NCBI RefSeq assembly: GCF_001411555.2
Contig: NC_049912.1
Span: 4,480,317 to 4,544,316 of the forward strand
Origin: Juglans regia
Taxonomy: Eukaryota > Streptophyta > Magnoliopsida > Fagales > Juglandaceae
DNA: 64,000 nucleotides
Direction: 5' to 3'
Below, in pieces: positions 23,336 through 35,522 of the stretch. The notes under the pieces are model-generated. The model saw only the letters and a program-made list of their open reading frames with translations, was not told the DNA's origin and did not search any database. The position numbers and the translations under genes are program-made. The number at the start of each line of letters is the position of its first letter. The stretch's first letter is position 1.

Positions 23336-25209
23336 ACTCTAGTGACTATTGAAAAATTTGAAGGCTCATATATATAAAAGACCAATAACAATATGATAAT
23401 AATCCTATTAAAATTAACGAATTTAAAATCTGATAAAATAATAATAATAAACAAATATTTATAGTTACATAAAACTTATCTTATGACCTACTTTTTGGAT
23501 CAGGTTGTTACAACTCCATATCAATATTTTGGGCTTCATTTATCAACAATTCTAGCCTTCTCTTTACTCCTATTGCGACTTGCACTTCCCTCATTTCCAT
23601 CATAATTAAGAGACCAGTCTAGCCTCTTCAACTCCCTGCTTTTTTTTGGCCCTGCTCCCTGTTGGTAATGGCTTGCCTCAATGGCTATTAACAACGCCCT
23701 AAATTGATCTGCATATCCTTCCCACGAAATTCCCACACAACACTGCAATTCCTCCATCTTTTTCATTACCCAATTAGTAGGTAAAGGGGGTAGAATACTG
23801 ATTGGGGAGGGATCCTCCCCTACATTGTCCTCACCCATTGAGTTAGCAGCCTCAAACAGGATCAACGATCCTTCCCTTCCATTTCCCCTTTCTCCAACTC
23901 AGTCCCATCCTCCTCAACAACAATATCCTCGGCTACAAACCTCTCCTCTCCCTCCATCGGCATATTCTAAGTCACCCCAGTGCTACGGGAATCCATGACT
24001 GAGACACTCATCTCCCTCCAGGACTGAGTCACTCCACCAAGTTCATCTTCGCCATCATCCCCTCTAATGTTTTCCTCCTCAATATTCCCCTCAGCTTCAA
24101 CCTACATCTGTGAAGCTTCACCCTCTTGCGGAGAACAAATTTCTCCTTCTTCCACCTCCGGCAATGTCGCCGGCTCCGACATACCACCAAGAGACTCGCC
24201 CAAGATCGGCGACTCTTTTTGTGCCAGGGATACTACTGTTGAGTCACGGGGTGGCGCCGACGTACTAGCCTCCCCCTTCTCACCCAATATGCCGATATGG
24301 CCTTCTCCTTCCAAACGAGGCTTTGCTTTGACACAGGCCTTCAACAACCCAGTCCCCAGTCCTTCTCCACCCTCAACGCTTTGTTTTACCTCCTTCACCA
24401 AAACACCCTCAACGCACCATTTAGTCTCTCCCTCGTAATCTTCCTCTACGCATCGTTTCAGCCCCTTTATTTTTTTTTTATTATTTTTTGTAAAGCCTTT
24501 ACCTGTGAGAACACCTCAGCCAACTCCCTCAGAAGTCTTTCCTTATTAAGGCCAACAGCCCACCTATCATCCTCCCCACTTTTCTGCACCCCTACAGAAA
24601 TGGAAGCACTACCTCGCAGGCTAGAGCTAGCTGCAGCAGAAGCTTTCTGCGACCCCGTAGACCAAACTTGCCTCGGTTGTTGCAACGCCTCCATATACGA
24701 CATAAGAGGTTGCACATCCTTCAACGATGTTGACATACCTGATAGAAAACCGTGGAGTATCCCTGGGCTTTCTTTGTCACTGCTATCGTTGCTGGTGGAA
24801 TTCCAATGGAGTACCCTTCTTTGCCAGCCACCCTCAAAACACCCACTACATTTCTCCACCCCTCCTTTCTCTCTCTTCAGGAATGAAGATACACTCCCAT
24901 CGACCCCCATCTGTGTTCCACCAGTGCCATAAACACCCCTGGGTGTTGAAACATCTTTGAGCTACAAAGCCTCTGTCTCCATCACGGTGGGCTGTGTAGA
25001 ACTCACTTCTCCCCAACTTCATGCAATCCTCCAATGCCTTTATAAACCACCATGCCGTGGTTATATCCAAGCGCAGATGTTTCACTATCTTCCTACCCCT
25101 TTTTGTGATGTGCACCTCTCTACCTTCTCTTACAACCTCAAAGGACTTCGATTCAATAAACATGATTTTCGACTGAACCATCTCCCTTCGCAGATGTGTG
25201 AGCAACACT
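23336..25209 (-). pseudogene. L1-type LINE ORF1 pseudogene (unit A)
   Basis: Read on the minus strand from 25208, the frames spell an ORF1-like protein typical of plant LINEs: a conserved N-terminal block (SFEVVREGREVHITKRGRK, then RLDITTAWWF and EFYTAHRDGDRGF), an acidic middle part (VEEGEICSPQEGEA) and a C-terminal block (DEW-like LDWSLNYDGNEG). It is split by frameshifts into frames at 25208-24846, 24910-24467, 24401-24102 and 23865-23536. A short ORF2 start (MKPKILIWS) follows at about 23535 but no endonuclease. Plus-strand frames over the same interval are shadows. Confidence 0.7.
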
Positions 25210-25239
25210 TTGGATACTTTCTGTTTCTTTCCTGCTTCT

Positions 25240-27316
25240 ATGGCAGATTTTGATTTTGAGTCTACTACGAATTCTGCTGGTGCTTTTATGGAAAATATTG
25301 GTAATTCTTCAAGAAATCCATCGGATGATTATTTAAGTTATTATTACTAGCACCCTTTGGATAATCTTGGAGCACTCTTAGTTTCTGAGATCTTTACAGG
25401 TGAGAACTACGTTGCATAGAGTAGTTATATCTCTATTGCTCTTACGGTAAAGAACAAGATAGCATTCATAGATGGTACTCTGCCTTAATCCAATTTTGGT
25501 GATTCTTAGATTCGAATTGCTTGGTCGAGAGCCAACAATCTTGTTTTATCTTGGCTCACGAATTCCATAGCCAAAGCGATTCATGGGAGTCTATCTATAC
25601 TTCACAAGTGCATATGACATTTGGGAAGAACTCAAGACAAGGTATCTTTGAAGTGATGGTCCAAGAGTCTTTACTCTAGAAAAGTCTCTTAGTTCCATTT
25701 CTCAAGCATCAAGATCTATTATTGAGTATTTTAATGAATTCAAGACCCTCTGGGATGAATACATTAGTTACAGGCCAATTCCAACTTGTAGATGTGGAAT
25801 CCTCGACAGATGTTCTTGCAATCTTTTAAAGAACTTCACAGAAAGGCAACAATCCGATTACGTGATGAAGTTTTTCATTGGCCTGCATGATTCTTATTCT
25901 ATGATGAGAAGTCAATTACTTCTCCAATCACCTTTACCTTCTATGAACAAAGTATTTTCTTTACTACTGCAAGAAGAAAGCCAAATATCATTAACTAATG
26001 CTATTGGCATTCCTATAGACTCTCATGCAATGGTTGCAGCACAAACACAGAAACCAGTTGCTACAAATGGTACTTGGTTCACAAAATCAAAAGCGAAAGT
26101 AGATGTCATTTGTTCTCACTGTACTGGACATCTTGTAGACAAATGCTTCCAATTAATTGGATACCCACCTGGATGGAAAGGCCCACGAGGCAAGAGAGTT
26201 TTCCCTACTCAACATGGAAATGCAAACACTAGATTGCCTACTGCAAATGTTGCTTCTTCTTTGGAGTCAGATTCAAGCATGTTTTCCCTTGCAAATAGCT
26301 TATCTCACACCCACATAAATCCTAACTCTCCATGGATTCTTGATACAGGAGCAATAGATCATATGATCTGTTCTCCATATCTTTTCAATACAATTTCTTT
26401 ACCCAAAAAATCATCTATGGTCCATTTACCAAATGGCCAATCTGTTCCAATTGCCTTCACTGGAAATGTAAATTTCTCATTTGATATAACCTTACATAAT
26501 GCCCTTTATATTCCTTCATTCAATGTTAATCTCATATCTGCTTCAAAACTCACTAAAGATAATTCTATTGGATTATTTTTCTTTCAATCCAAATGCATTT
26601 TGCAGAACCTAATTAGCTGGAAGATGATTGGGCGTGTTGAACTGAAGTCTGGCCTATATCAATTACAACAACCTTCTGCTCAAGCAAGGAGTAAACTAGA
26701 TTTGAATTGTGCACCTTCTGTTTCTTTTGCAAATAATTGTAACATCCATGCTGATATTTGGCATCTTCAACTAGGACATCTTCCACCTACCAGACTAAAG
26801 ATCATTAGTCAACTAGAGTCCAATGTACTAGCAAATCAAAATCACATCTGTGAAGTATGTCCTTTAGCCAAACAGAAAAGGCTACCATTCTATGTATCAA
26901 ATAGCTATTCAAATAAAGCATTTCAATTAGTCCATTGTGATATTTGGGGTCCCTTCTCAACAATTTCATATTTTGGCTTCAATTACTTCCTAACAATTGT
27001 TGATGACTATATAAGATTCACTTGGCTTTATCTCATGAAAACCAAAATAGAATCTCGCACCATTCTTACAAACTTTGTTTCTTATATTCAAACTCTGTTC
27101 AACACAGCCATTCAAACCCTCAGGACTGATAATGGTCAAGAGTTTAACTTGCCTAATTTCTATAATGAACATGGCGTAATACATCAATTGTCTTGTGTTG
27201 AAACCCCCAACAGAATGATAGAGTTGAAAGAAAACATCAACACCTTCTTAATGTTGCTAGAGCTTTACTTTTTCAGTCAAAGTTGCCACTTTCTTATTGG
27301 ACAGATTATGTGCTAA
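25240..27316 (+). pseudogene. copia gag-protease-integrase, disrupted
   Basis: The gag start at 25240 is followed by several stop codons up to 25860. From 25862 a 484-codon frame stays open. It holds a degenerate zinc knuckle (CSHCTGHLVDKCF), the protease site WILDTGAIDHM (alanine where DSGA/DTGA-S is usual), the integrase HHCC finger (WHLQLGH ... CEVC) and integrase core residues in HCDIWGP and LRTDNGQEF. A frameshift near 27210 destroys the region around the last catalytic glutamate. The frame is not functional. Confidence 0.8.
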
Positions 27317-27991
27317 CAGCCACACACCTTATCAATCGAACCCCTTCTTCTATCCTAAAAAAATCGGACACCATACTTCCTTCTATTTCAAAAACATCCA
27401 GATTACAACTATTTTAAAGTTTTTGGATGTTTAGGTTTTGCTAGCACACTCATAGCTCATAGAGGAAAATTCCAACCAAGAGTTTCAAAGTGCATCTTTC
27501 TAGGTTACCCACCAAATATCAAAGGGTATAAGCTTTTGGATCTTGTCACTCTCAAGACATTTGTTTCCAAAAATGTGGTTTTCCATGAATTTCCTTCAAT
27601 ACCAAACACAATCCATACACCCTTTGTTTTTCCTAATTTTCCTCAGGTTTCTGAACCTTCAGAACCCAATCCTCCTTCACCTCCTATTACATCAAATCCT
27701 CAAATTGAAAATACTCAAACTAAAACTCTTAGAAGGTCTTAAAGGATTAGGAATCCTCCTACATATTTGCAGAATTTCTATTGTGGTCATACGGCATAGA
27801 CAACTTCAGTAACTCAATCATCTCCCAACTGCAATTCAACCTCGAATGCAGGTAAACCTCATTCTATATTTCCTTACCTTTCTACTTCTCAATTATCCCC
27901 TAGATATAAAGCTTTTACTGCTGCCATTACTTCAACCTTTGAACCTAAAACCTTCAAACAAGCTATTTCTCATCCTCAATGACAAACTGCC

Positions 27992-29400
27992 ATGGCAGAA
28001 GAAATACAGGCTCTTGAGCTAAACAAAACTTGGGATCTTGCTATTTTACCACCAAATAAGATTGCAATAGGTTGTAAATGGGTCTATCGTGTCAAGTTTA
28101 AGGCTGATGGCACAATTGAGAGGTATAAAGTAAGGCTAATAGCAAATGGCTACACTCAACAAGAGGGGCTAGATTTTTTTGACACTTATTCTCCTATTGC
28201 CAAGATGACAACTGCGAGAGTATTACTTGCTGTTGCTACCATAAAACAATGGCATTTACATCAATTAGATGTAAATAATGCCTTTTTGTATGGAGATCTT
28301 AATGAAGAAGTGTACATGCAATTGCCACCAAGCTAATCCTCAACCAATGACCCTCGAGTATGCAAGCTTAAAAAGAGTCTCTATGGGCTGAAACTTGCAT
28401 CAAGTCAATGGTTTTCCAAATTGTCTTATTCTTTGCTGCAACTTGGCTTTACTCAGGGTAAATCAGATTCTTCCTTATTCATCAAACAAACCCATTCAGC
28501 TTTCATAGCTCTACTCATTTATGTTGATGATGTAATCCTTGCATCTAATAGCATTGATCAGATTAATATAGTGAAGCAATTTCTACATGACTCATTTACA
28601 ATCAAGGACCTTGGTGAGCTTAAATATATCTTGGGTCTGGAAGTAGCCAATCAGCTAAGGGCATTACTGTTTCTCAAAGAAAATATGTCCTGGACATTCT
28701 ACAAGATAGTAGTTTCTTTGGTTGTAAACCAGTAGCTTTTCCTATGGAGTCCAATCTAAAACTAAGTGCAACTGATTCTTCACCAACTCTCACTGATCCT
28801 GCATCATATCGAAGACTTGTAGGTCGATTGTTGTATTTAACTATAACTCAACATGACATAGCCTATTTTGTTCAAGCATTAAGTTAGTTTATGGCCAATC
28901 CAAGTACATTACATCTTCAAGCTGCCGAGATGGTACTTCAATACATTAAAGCTACACCAGGACAAAGGCTTTTCATGTCTGTGAAATCATCTCTACATCT
29001 GAAAACATACTTAGACAACGACTGGGGTGGCTGCTTGGACACTAGAAGAAGTGTAACTGGGTTCATAGTGTTTATAGGAGACTCTCTTATTTCATGGAAA
29101 TCGAAGAAACAACCCACTGTTAGTAGATCATCTGCTGAAGTTGAGTAGAGGGCTTTAGCAACAACTACATATGACATCCAATGGCTCATATATCTCCTAG
29201 CTGATTTAAATGTTCAACATTCTCAAGCTGCCTTATTATATACTGATAGCAAACCAACCTTTGAAATTACTTCCAATCCTATGCATCATGAAAGGACTAA
29301 GCATATTCAATTGGACTGTCACTTAGTTCAAGAAAAAAATACAAGAATGCTTAATCAAAATCACACACATTCCTTCTAAACATCAATTAGCTAACATATT
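27992..29400 (+). pseudogene. copia reverse transcriptase and RNase H, disrupted
   Basis: Reverse transcriptase motifs are clear: [35 protein letters not shown] and the catalytic YVDD in LIYVDDVILAS. RNase H follows ([17 protein letters not shown], then TDSKPTFEI and HERTKHIQLDCH). Stops interrupt it at 28334, 28733, 28886 and 29146. Reading order and motifs fit copia pol, and the element is defective. Confidence 0.8.
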
Positions 29401-29640
29401 AACCAAACCATATAGAAGGTCTAGAGTTAAAAGTTCAAGAAGCCAAACAAAAACAAAAGGCTTACGTCCATGAAATTGGTAGTTAAGTTAGTTATCCAAC
29501 TATGAGTATTAGTGGTCCAGATGCAAGTTGTAAATGGTCATTGTATCTATATAAACAAACTGTTTGTATAGTATTTTTTTCACTTGATCAATAATGAGAA
29601 GTACTGATTACATTCTCCTTCTATAGTTTTTCTGTTTTTC

Positions 29641-30399
29641 TATATTTTATAGTAAATGAGACAACGCACGCCTATCAGCTAACCCATGTTGAACCATAGC
29701 CCCTCCCTTGGTTAGTTAACTAAAAAAAATTGTAAGTAAAATAAAATTTTTATAAATCTAATAAATATGCGTAGCCCAAGTACACAACAAAATAAAGAAA
29801 AAATTGATGGAATAAAAATATAGTACACATCTCCCAGTTGATGTGAATAAACATACATAATCCTCAAAAATAAAAATAAAAAATAAAAAAAGACAATTTT
29901 TTATCAAATATCAAAGTACAGGCAAGTTGTTGAGAGAGAACAGATAACGTATACCTCAATCTATTTCTTCCGAAAGTCTTCACCGCATGCTCTTTGTTCA
30001 GGAAATATGCCAGGGGTGGTTAACTGTGAACCAGAAAGAGGCACATCATAAACCTGACCAGCCTGTAGAGGAAGAACATCATATGATCTTAATAATTGAA
30101 GATGATGTTTCATGGGTTTTTGACTTTTTGTGAAAATTGTGTGTCCCATTAAAAATGACTTTGATTGGATAAATTAGTGAGAAATGTTTCTGTAGAGTTT
30201 TTATTTATTTATTGATTTATTATTATTATTCTAAGAGTTTATTCTAAAATATTAAAAACTTTTATTTACATGCTACCATCGTTTCAGGCCCAAATCTGGG
30301 CCACCCTCAGAAGTGCCCCACCCAAGGGGTGAACAACAAGGGCCACCCACAGGGTGGCTTGAGGTCGGTATGGGAAGCTAGTATGAATATTTGACTTTA
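29641..30399. other. End of unit A and junction to unit C
   Basis: From about 29684 to 29840 the sequence matches the last bases of the window (63862-64000), so unit B continues past the window. Beyond that it holds a possible minus-strand exon (29961-30062) and AT-rich DNA. Unit C homology (to about 6690 and on) starts near 30440. Confidence 0.5.
29961..30062 (-). CDS. Possible terminal exon of an unknown gene
   Basis: On the minus strand an acceptor-like CTTCCTCTACAG precedes 33 codons ending in a stop (PEQRACGEDFRKK at the C-terminus). The base composition is less AT-rich than the surroundings. I do not recognise the product and find no further exons. It may be an exon remnant carried by the duplicated unit, or chance. 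The paralogous position in unit B lies outside the window. Confidence 0.2.
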   Translation of the reverse strand, partial: AGQVYDVPLSGSQLTTPGIFPEQRACGEDFRKK

Positions 30400-31354
30400 T
30401 ATATGAATATTATAATTTTATGAATTTTATTAAAATATGTTTGAATATAAATAAGTTGAGATATATGTTTAAATATACGAAATAAATTGAGATGAGTTTT
30501 AACTTTTTATTTAAAATTAAAAACGTAACAAGTTCCATCAATAATTAATTCAATTTGGAATGAGTTAAACTCACTCCAACAACCAAACATTTTATCAATG
30601 TATTAGTTATATATTTTTGGGATTTAAAAATTATTTTTGAGAAAAATATAATGTATGTTGGCGCAAGTACTACTTAACACACAAGTTTTTAGTACTGCAA
30701 AATTGTGAGGTTTGGAGAGTAAGTTGATTTGAGTTGTGTTGAGTTGAGATGAGATAAAAATTAAAAGTTAAATAAAATAATATTATAATAGTATATTTTA
30801 ATATTATTTTTATTTTTTATTTTAAAAAAATTGAATTGTTTATTATATTTTGTTTGAAAGTACGGAAAAATTTAGATAAGATAAAATGAATTAAGAATGT
30901 TTTTTAGTACAAACAAGTCCGTGCGTTAAATACTTGAGAGTTTTGTAATTAAGTAGAAAATGTGTTCAGACTAATTTGAATATATATATATATATATATA
31001 TCAAATACAAGTCCGTTCTCCCACTACTTTTTCTTTTGCTTATCACTCTCTCACTCCCTCTTGGTTGCTCTGTAATTTTTTTTTTTCCTCTCGTGCTCAG
31101 CCCAACTCGACGGCATCTTCGCCACACTCCTGCTCCTCAGCCGCACCACCACTGTCCCTCCAGCCAGCCCCGTCGCGCCTCACTCCTCGATGCGTGCCTC
31201 GGTTTCCCTTGGGTAAGTTCCTGCCGCCGCATATGTGTTAATCCTGTGTGTTATTTGTCTGGTATATACTTATAAGTTATATATACGTACTTTATATTTA
31301 TATATTATATATATGGAAAGTTTTAACCTAGGTTTGGTACTTACTAATTTTGAC

Positions 31355-31357
<3 letters not shown>

Positions 31358-31391
<34 letters not shown>
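31358..31391. repeat. (TA)n microsatellite
   Basis: A pure TA run inside the solo LTR. Confidence 0.9.
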
Positions 31392-31396
<5 letters not shown>

Positions 31397-32309
31397 AGGA
31401 AGGTAGGTTTAACCTAATGTTTTCGGGTGAGAAGTTTTATTTTTTTGGGGTTTATGTTTAAATGAGTTTTGCTTTAAGTTTCAATAAATATTATATTTGT
31501 ATTTTAATAATATTGTTAATTAAAGGAAGTAAACCTATTTTCTTTAAGAGAGGATTTTTTCATGACTTAATTTATGAAAATTTTAGTAACCAATGTATTC
31601 TTTTTATTTATAAAATGTTGCTGGTATTTTAAATATTTTGAGTATTAATTTTTATTGAGTTTTATATTTATTTTAATACTTGCTTGATTAAATTCTTATT
31701 CGGTACAAATTCGATTAAGTGGATATTGATGGTTTTGGGAAAATAAGGGTATTTTGGAAATTATGAGAATTTTTAGTTTTGAGGAATTAAATAGGTTATT
31801 TAGAAGCTTATGATTAAATATCGAAATATGAGATTAATTAAAAATTTACGAGAATTACGTGATTATTTTATAGGTGACGTTTAATTATTATTCGACATTT
31901 TGAAGGATATTCCGAAAAAGCTAAGTCCAGGTAAGCGGGGTTCCTATGCTAGACTTTGCATTACAATAAAATGGGCTGAGGTTGACTTTTTGAAAAATAT
32001 ACATATTTGGTTATGAAAAGAAATTTGAACTACCTCAATTATTTGTTTTACATTACTCATGAGATTCTGTTTAAGAAAAAAGTATTTTGTCATGATTGAT
32101 GTAGACATGAGCTTATTTTTGACATTCTATTTCTGAATTTTGAAAAAAAGAGCGAATATGAAATTTGTGCATAAATTATGTTGTGATATGATTTTGTTAT
32201 GTTCTAAAGATTTTGTTCAATACTCTATTTGGATAAGACGTGATTTCTGAAATCCTTTGGCATGACTCTCTGATTTTGAATTTGATTATGTTTCTGCTCT
32301 ATTCAATTA

Positions 32310-32520
32310 CGGTCCTGCCACGGGTGATAATAGTGACATACGGCCCAACCACAGGTTACAATAGTGGATACAGCCCAACCACGGGTAATAATAGTGGATA
32401 CGACCCAATCACGAGTTATAATATTGGACACGGCCCAACCACTAGTAATAATAGTGGATACGACTCAACCACGAGTAATAATAGTGGATATGACACTGCC
32501 ACGAGTTATAGTAGTGGTCT
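32310..32520 (+). repeat. 30-bp minisatellite inside the solo LTR
   Basis: About seven imperfect copies of a 30-bp unit with the core GGCCCAACCACGGGTAATAA and TAGTGGATAC. Because the period is divisible by three it is open in two frames as a Gly/Thr/Asn/Ser-rich ten-residue repeat. I read this as a consequence of the period, not as a gene. The homologous LTRs at 13490 and 18678 have a single related segment, so the array expanded in this copy. Confidence 0.85.
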
Positions 32521-33240
32521 ATGTTTTGAGTGCACTCCTTGGTGACAGAGTGATTTATGTTCTGCTTGGCTATCCGCAGATGCACAACCCTACCACAAGG
32601 GTTATACATGGCCTCTGTTCTGATATGATGTTCTGATGTTGATGATGATCATTTATACTATGCCAAAGAATATTTTTGGATGAAATTATTTCTAAATCTT
32701 TACTCTGATATTTTGATAACATGTTTTGCTTCTGCATTCTAAAAATGAAAATGTTTTGTTTTGCATTCTGATTTCTGTAAATGCTCATATTTACACATTG
32801 ATATATGTTTTCTGCTTACTGAGTTGTTGATAACTCATCCCTTATCTCCATATATTTTTCAGATAATTTTGATGGTTCAACTGGAGAACAAGAGTAGAAA
32901 GTTTTAACAAGGTGTGATGATCGTAGTGGAATAAGTGCCTGAAGGTACAAATGCTTATTTGAGAGTTGTAGTTAGTAAACTCATTTTATTTTTCGGGTAT
33001 TTTGATTTGATGAGTTAAGGGTGATTTCGAGTTTTAGAGAATTTTTAATTTATGTTATTGAGATTTTCTTTATTGTCCCTAAGAAGGAACTTAGATATTT
33101 GGATTGATTAAATTGATTAATATTTTATGAGATTTTATGGATTTAATAGTTGTGTTATTTAAGTTGATTTTAAGCATTAAGAGTTAACTCTCCAAACTTC
33201 AAAAAACGGAGCGTTACATAAGATCATTTGAGAAAATTCC

Positions 33241-34563
33241 ATAGCTGATCAGGATATGATCACATACGTTGCGGTGGGAGAAGATGTGGCAGAGTGCAAA
33301 TCAATCCTGTCTTGGGCCATAGAGAACAACGTCGGAGGAAGAAGGATTTGCATCATTCATGTTCACAAGCCTGCAAAGCTGTTCCCTTTAGGCAAGTTAG
33401 TTATATCTATCTTTGAAAAAACTTGATCATCATAAACCGAATTAACATGCAGCACGTTGGAGTCCACATGTATTTATTATTTATGAAGTAGTTTTGGAGT
33501 TATTTGAGTGAGTTGCCGTCTTCTCTTCATGTACTTGATCAGTGCGAAGCTTAATGACGGAAAGGAAGGTCAGAGAACGCCTGGAAACTGGTACACAAAA
33601 TATGCATGCAATCATGGAGGAATACTTTCTTTTCTGCCAACAAAAGGGGGTATAAATTCTTCTCATGTGCATCTTTAATTCTTCTCGATCGTCTCATGGA
33701 TTGGAACATCGATCTAAGTGCTGATCAGTTTTCTGACCTCTTTTCTGTGGTGTTTCAAAATAATATATATAGGTACAGGCACAAACGCAAACCATTGAAA
33801 TGGACTCTATTAGGGAGGGAATCCTAAAACTCATCTCTAAATATGGGATCGGGAAGCTTGTCATAGGATCAACATCGGCCAATCACTATAAAAGGTAATA
33901 TTTAAGAATATTGTCAAACATTATTCTGGGGTACTCTTTCCTATGTCTTCCTCTAGATCTCTCTCTTTAGAGAATTGCTACAGAAATAAAAAAAGATTAT
34001 ATAAAACAAACTCACAAACTGATGTGGATTCATGAAATTCGTTAGATCTACTTTATAATAAAAATAACTTTACAATCTAACGTATTATATCAAACCACAT
34101 CAGTTTGAGGGTTTATTTTTGAATAATTCCTATGTGGTTAAAGTATTTTCCTATTGAGTCATACTATTTTTACCAATGGTTTCTACCGCTTGTTTTTATC
34201 GCTATAATTTTTTTTTTGACTAACGGTAGCTCCTAATGGTAGCTGTAGTGCCACTCTTTTCTATTTTTTAGAATATTCAAAGATTTAGGCCTATCTGTAA
34301 GCCCCATACTAAACACACTTCTGATGTGATGTGAAAACTTGCTGCCTGAGATTTTTGAGGATTTTGTAGAGGCTGAAATCTCTCTGTGGTTTATTCAGCA
34401 TGATCATGTGCATGGTTTGATATTTGGATTGATGTAGCTTAATTACTGCTCCATTTTGCAGAAAAGTGGAAGTGGGGTCTAAGAAAGCGAAGTATGTGTG
34501 TAAAACTGCACCTCTCTCGTGTCAAGTACAAGTCCTTTGCAAGGGCCACCTCATATTTACCAG
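33241..34563 (+). pseudogene. USP-kinase copy C1, exons 1-4 only
   Basis: Exons 33241-33391, 33543-33649, 33773-33894 and 34462-34563 match exons 1-4 of copies A and B with intact splice sites (GC donor in intron 1). The start codon is ATA in place of ATG and one codon (CAT) is lost. The next in-frame ATG is at 33256. Exons 5-8 (linker, coiled coil, kinase) are absent: the sequence runs into intron 4 MITEs and then into copy C2. At best it could give a USP domain alone. A transcript would need a new promoter, since a solo LTR lies directly upstream. Confidence 0.85.
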
Positions 34564-35188
34564 GTTAATTTGCAGCTTCCAAGCTTTTGTCAATTACACT
34601 CGCAAATATGTCATTCTTTTGCTACCTTTCTGTTTGTAGTTCTGCCTCAGTTTTTAATGAGGTGGTCTATACATATTCCTTTGCAAATATGATACTTTAT
34701 TACTCTTGGATCATGCTTTATTTTTTTTTAGGTTGAAGAAAGTTCAAAAGTTTATATGTAAACACTACGGCAAACACTTCAAAATACTCCAATTTTTATG
34801 TGCGAAAATACATCTAAACTCATCTTTTTAAGTTAACTCTAACATTCAAACACCTAACTCTCAAATTATTAAATTCATCTCAACTCAAACCTCTTTACAC
34901 GTGGGTTTCACAATTTTTTTCAACTTCTCATAAATACATCTAAACTCATCTTAACTTCTTTACACTCTACCATCTCAATTCACTACTATTCATAACGTAC
35001 TCAATTCATCTCAACATCTAAACGCAGCCAGAGCTCCGTTTAGATATAAGAAGTGTTTCATCTCATCTCTTTACATCACATCATTATAAATTTTTGAAGT
35101 TTTCACACAAAATATAATAAACAATTCAACTTTTTTAAATCTTAAAATAATAATAATATTAAAAAAATAATATTTTAATCTTAAAATA

Positions 35189-35522
35189 AGGAAGTTCAGA
35201 GAACGCCTGGGAACTGGTACACAAAATATGCATGCAATCATGGAGGAATACTTTCTTTTCTGCCAACAAAAGGGGGTATAAATTCTTCTCATGTGCATCT
35301 TTAATTCTTCTCGATCGTCTCATGGATTGGAACATCGATCTAAGTGCTGATCATTTTTCTGACCTCTTTTCTGTGGTGTTTCAAAATAATATATATATAG
35401 GTACAGGCACAAACGCAAACCATTGAAATGGACTCTATTAGGGAGGGAATCCTAAAACTCATCTCTAAATATGGGATCAAGAAGCTTGTCATAGGATCAA
35501 CATCGGCCAATCACTATAAAAG
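35189..35522 (+). pseudogene. USP-kinase copy C2, partial exon 2 and exon 3
   Basis: The 3' part of exon 2 (about 35189-35275) and all of exon 3 (35401-35522), with normal donor and acceptor sites. The 5' boundary is a junction inside exon 2 with MITE sequence (ATTTTAATCTTAAAATAAGG). After exon 3 come intron 3 sequence and its MITE (to about 35840), then an abrupt switch to unit B. This is a dead fragment left by unequal recombination. Confidence 0.85.

Larger units (their letters stand above)
25210..29640 (+). mobile_element. Ty1/copia retrotransposon, 5'-truncated and decayed
   Basis: Inserted at the 5' edge of the LINE fragment, where unit B diverges (AGCAACACT at 25201-25209 and at about 63049). 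Coding order is gag, protease, integrase, reverse transcriptase, RNase H, which is copia order. No 5' LTR is seen: the gag-like ATG at 25240 lies about 30 bp from the junction. The 3' tail (about 29480-29640) has TATATAAAC and AATAATGAGA and looks like part of an LTR, but with no partner its ends cannot be set. Confidence 0.8.
652..29840 (+). repeat. Unit A of a tandem segmental duplication
   Basis: This stretch aligns in the same order and orientation with about 35914 to the window end. Anchors shared by both units are TTGACACTGTTGCATATGCA (about 653 and 35918), the minisatellite repeat (3640 and 38330), the hAT-like MITE (4810 and 39491), the kinase gene (7360 and 47183), the LINE endonuclease fragment (12011 and 52212), the end of the Mutator-like element (12926 and 55114), the interior of a Harbinger-like element (21638 and 59385), the LINE ORF1 fragment (23336 and 61520) and the sequence after CCTATCAGCTAACCCA (29684 and 63863). 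Differences are substitutions plus large insertions and deletions, mostly transposons. The right boundary is unknown because unit B runs off the window. Confidence 0.85.
31003..33218 (+). mobile_element. Solo LTR of a Ty3-type element, opposite orientation
   Basis: The 3' end (GAGTTAACTCTCC...GCGTTACA at about 33181-33218) is the reverse complement of the LTR start at 13490, and AGGTAAGCGGGGTTCCTATG at 31931-31950 matches the inverse of 14688-14707. Both mark the same LTR superfamily, reading plus here. The left end lies in a TA tract and lacks a clear TG, so it may be truncated. It sits immediately upstream of the damaged start codon of kinase copy C1, about 20 bp away. Flanking target duplication cannot be read. 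Confidence 0.7.

Noticed and set aside
24067..24960. Plus-strand frames of 77-211 codons
   Set aside because: They lie antisense to the LINE ORF1 remnant, which has recognisable motifs on the minus strand. The plus frames are shadows.
32240..32636. Plus-strand frames with a ten-residue repeat
   Set aside because: They result from a 30-bp minisatellite inside a solo LTR. There is no start context or domain, and related LTRs are non-coding.
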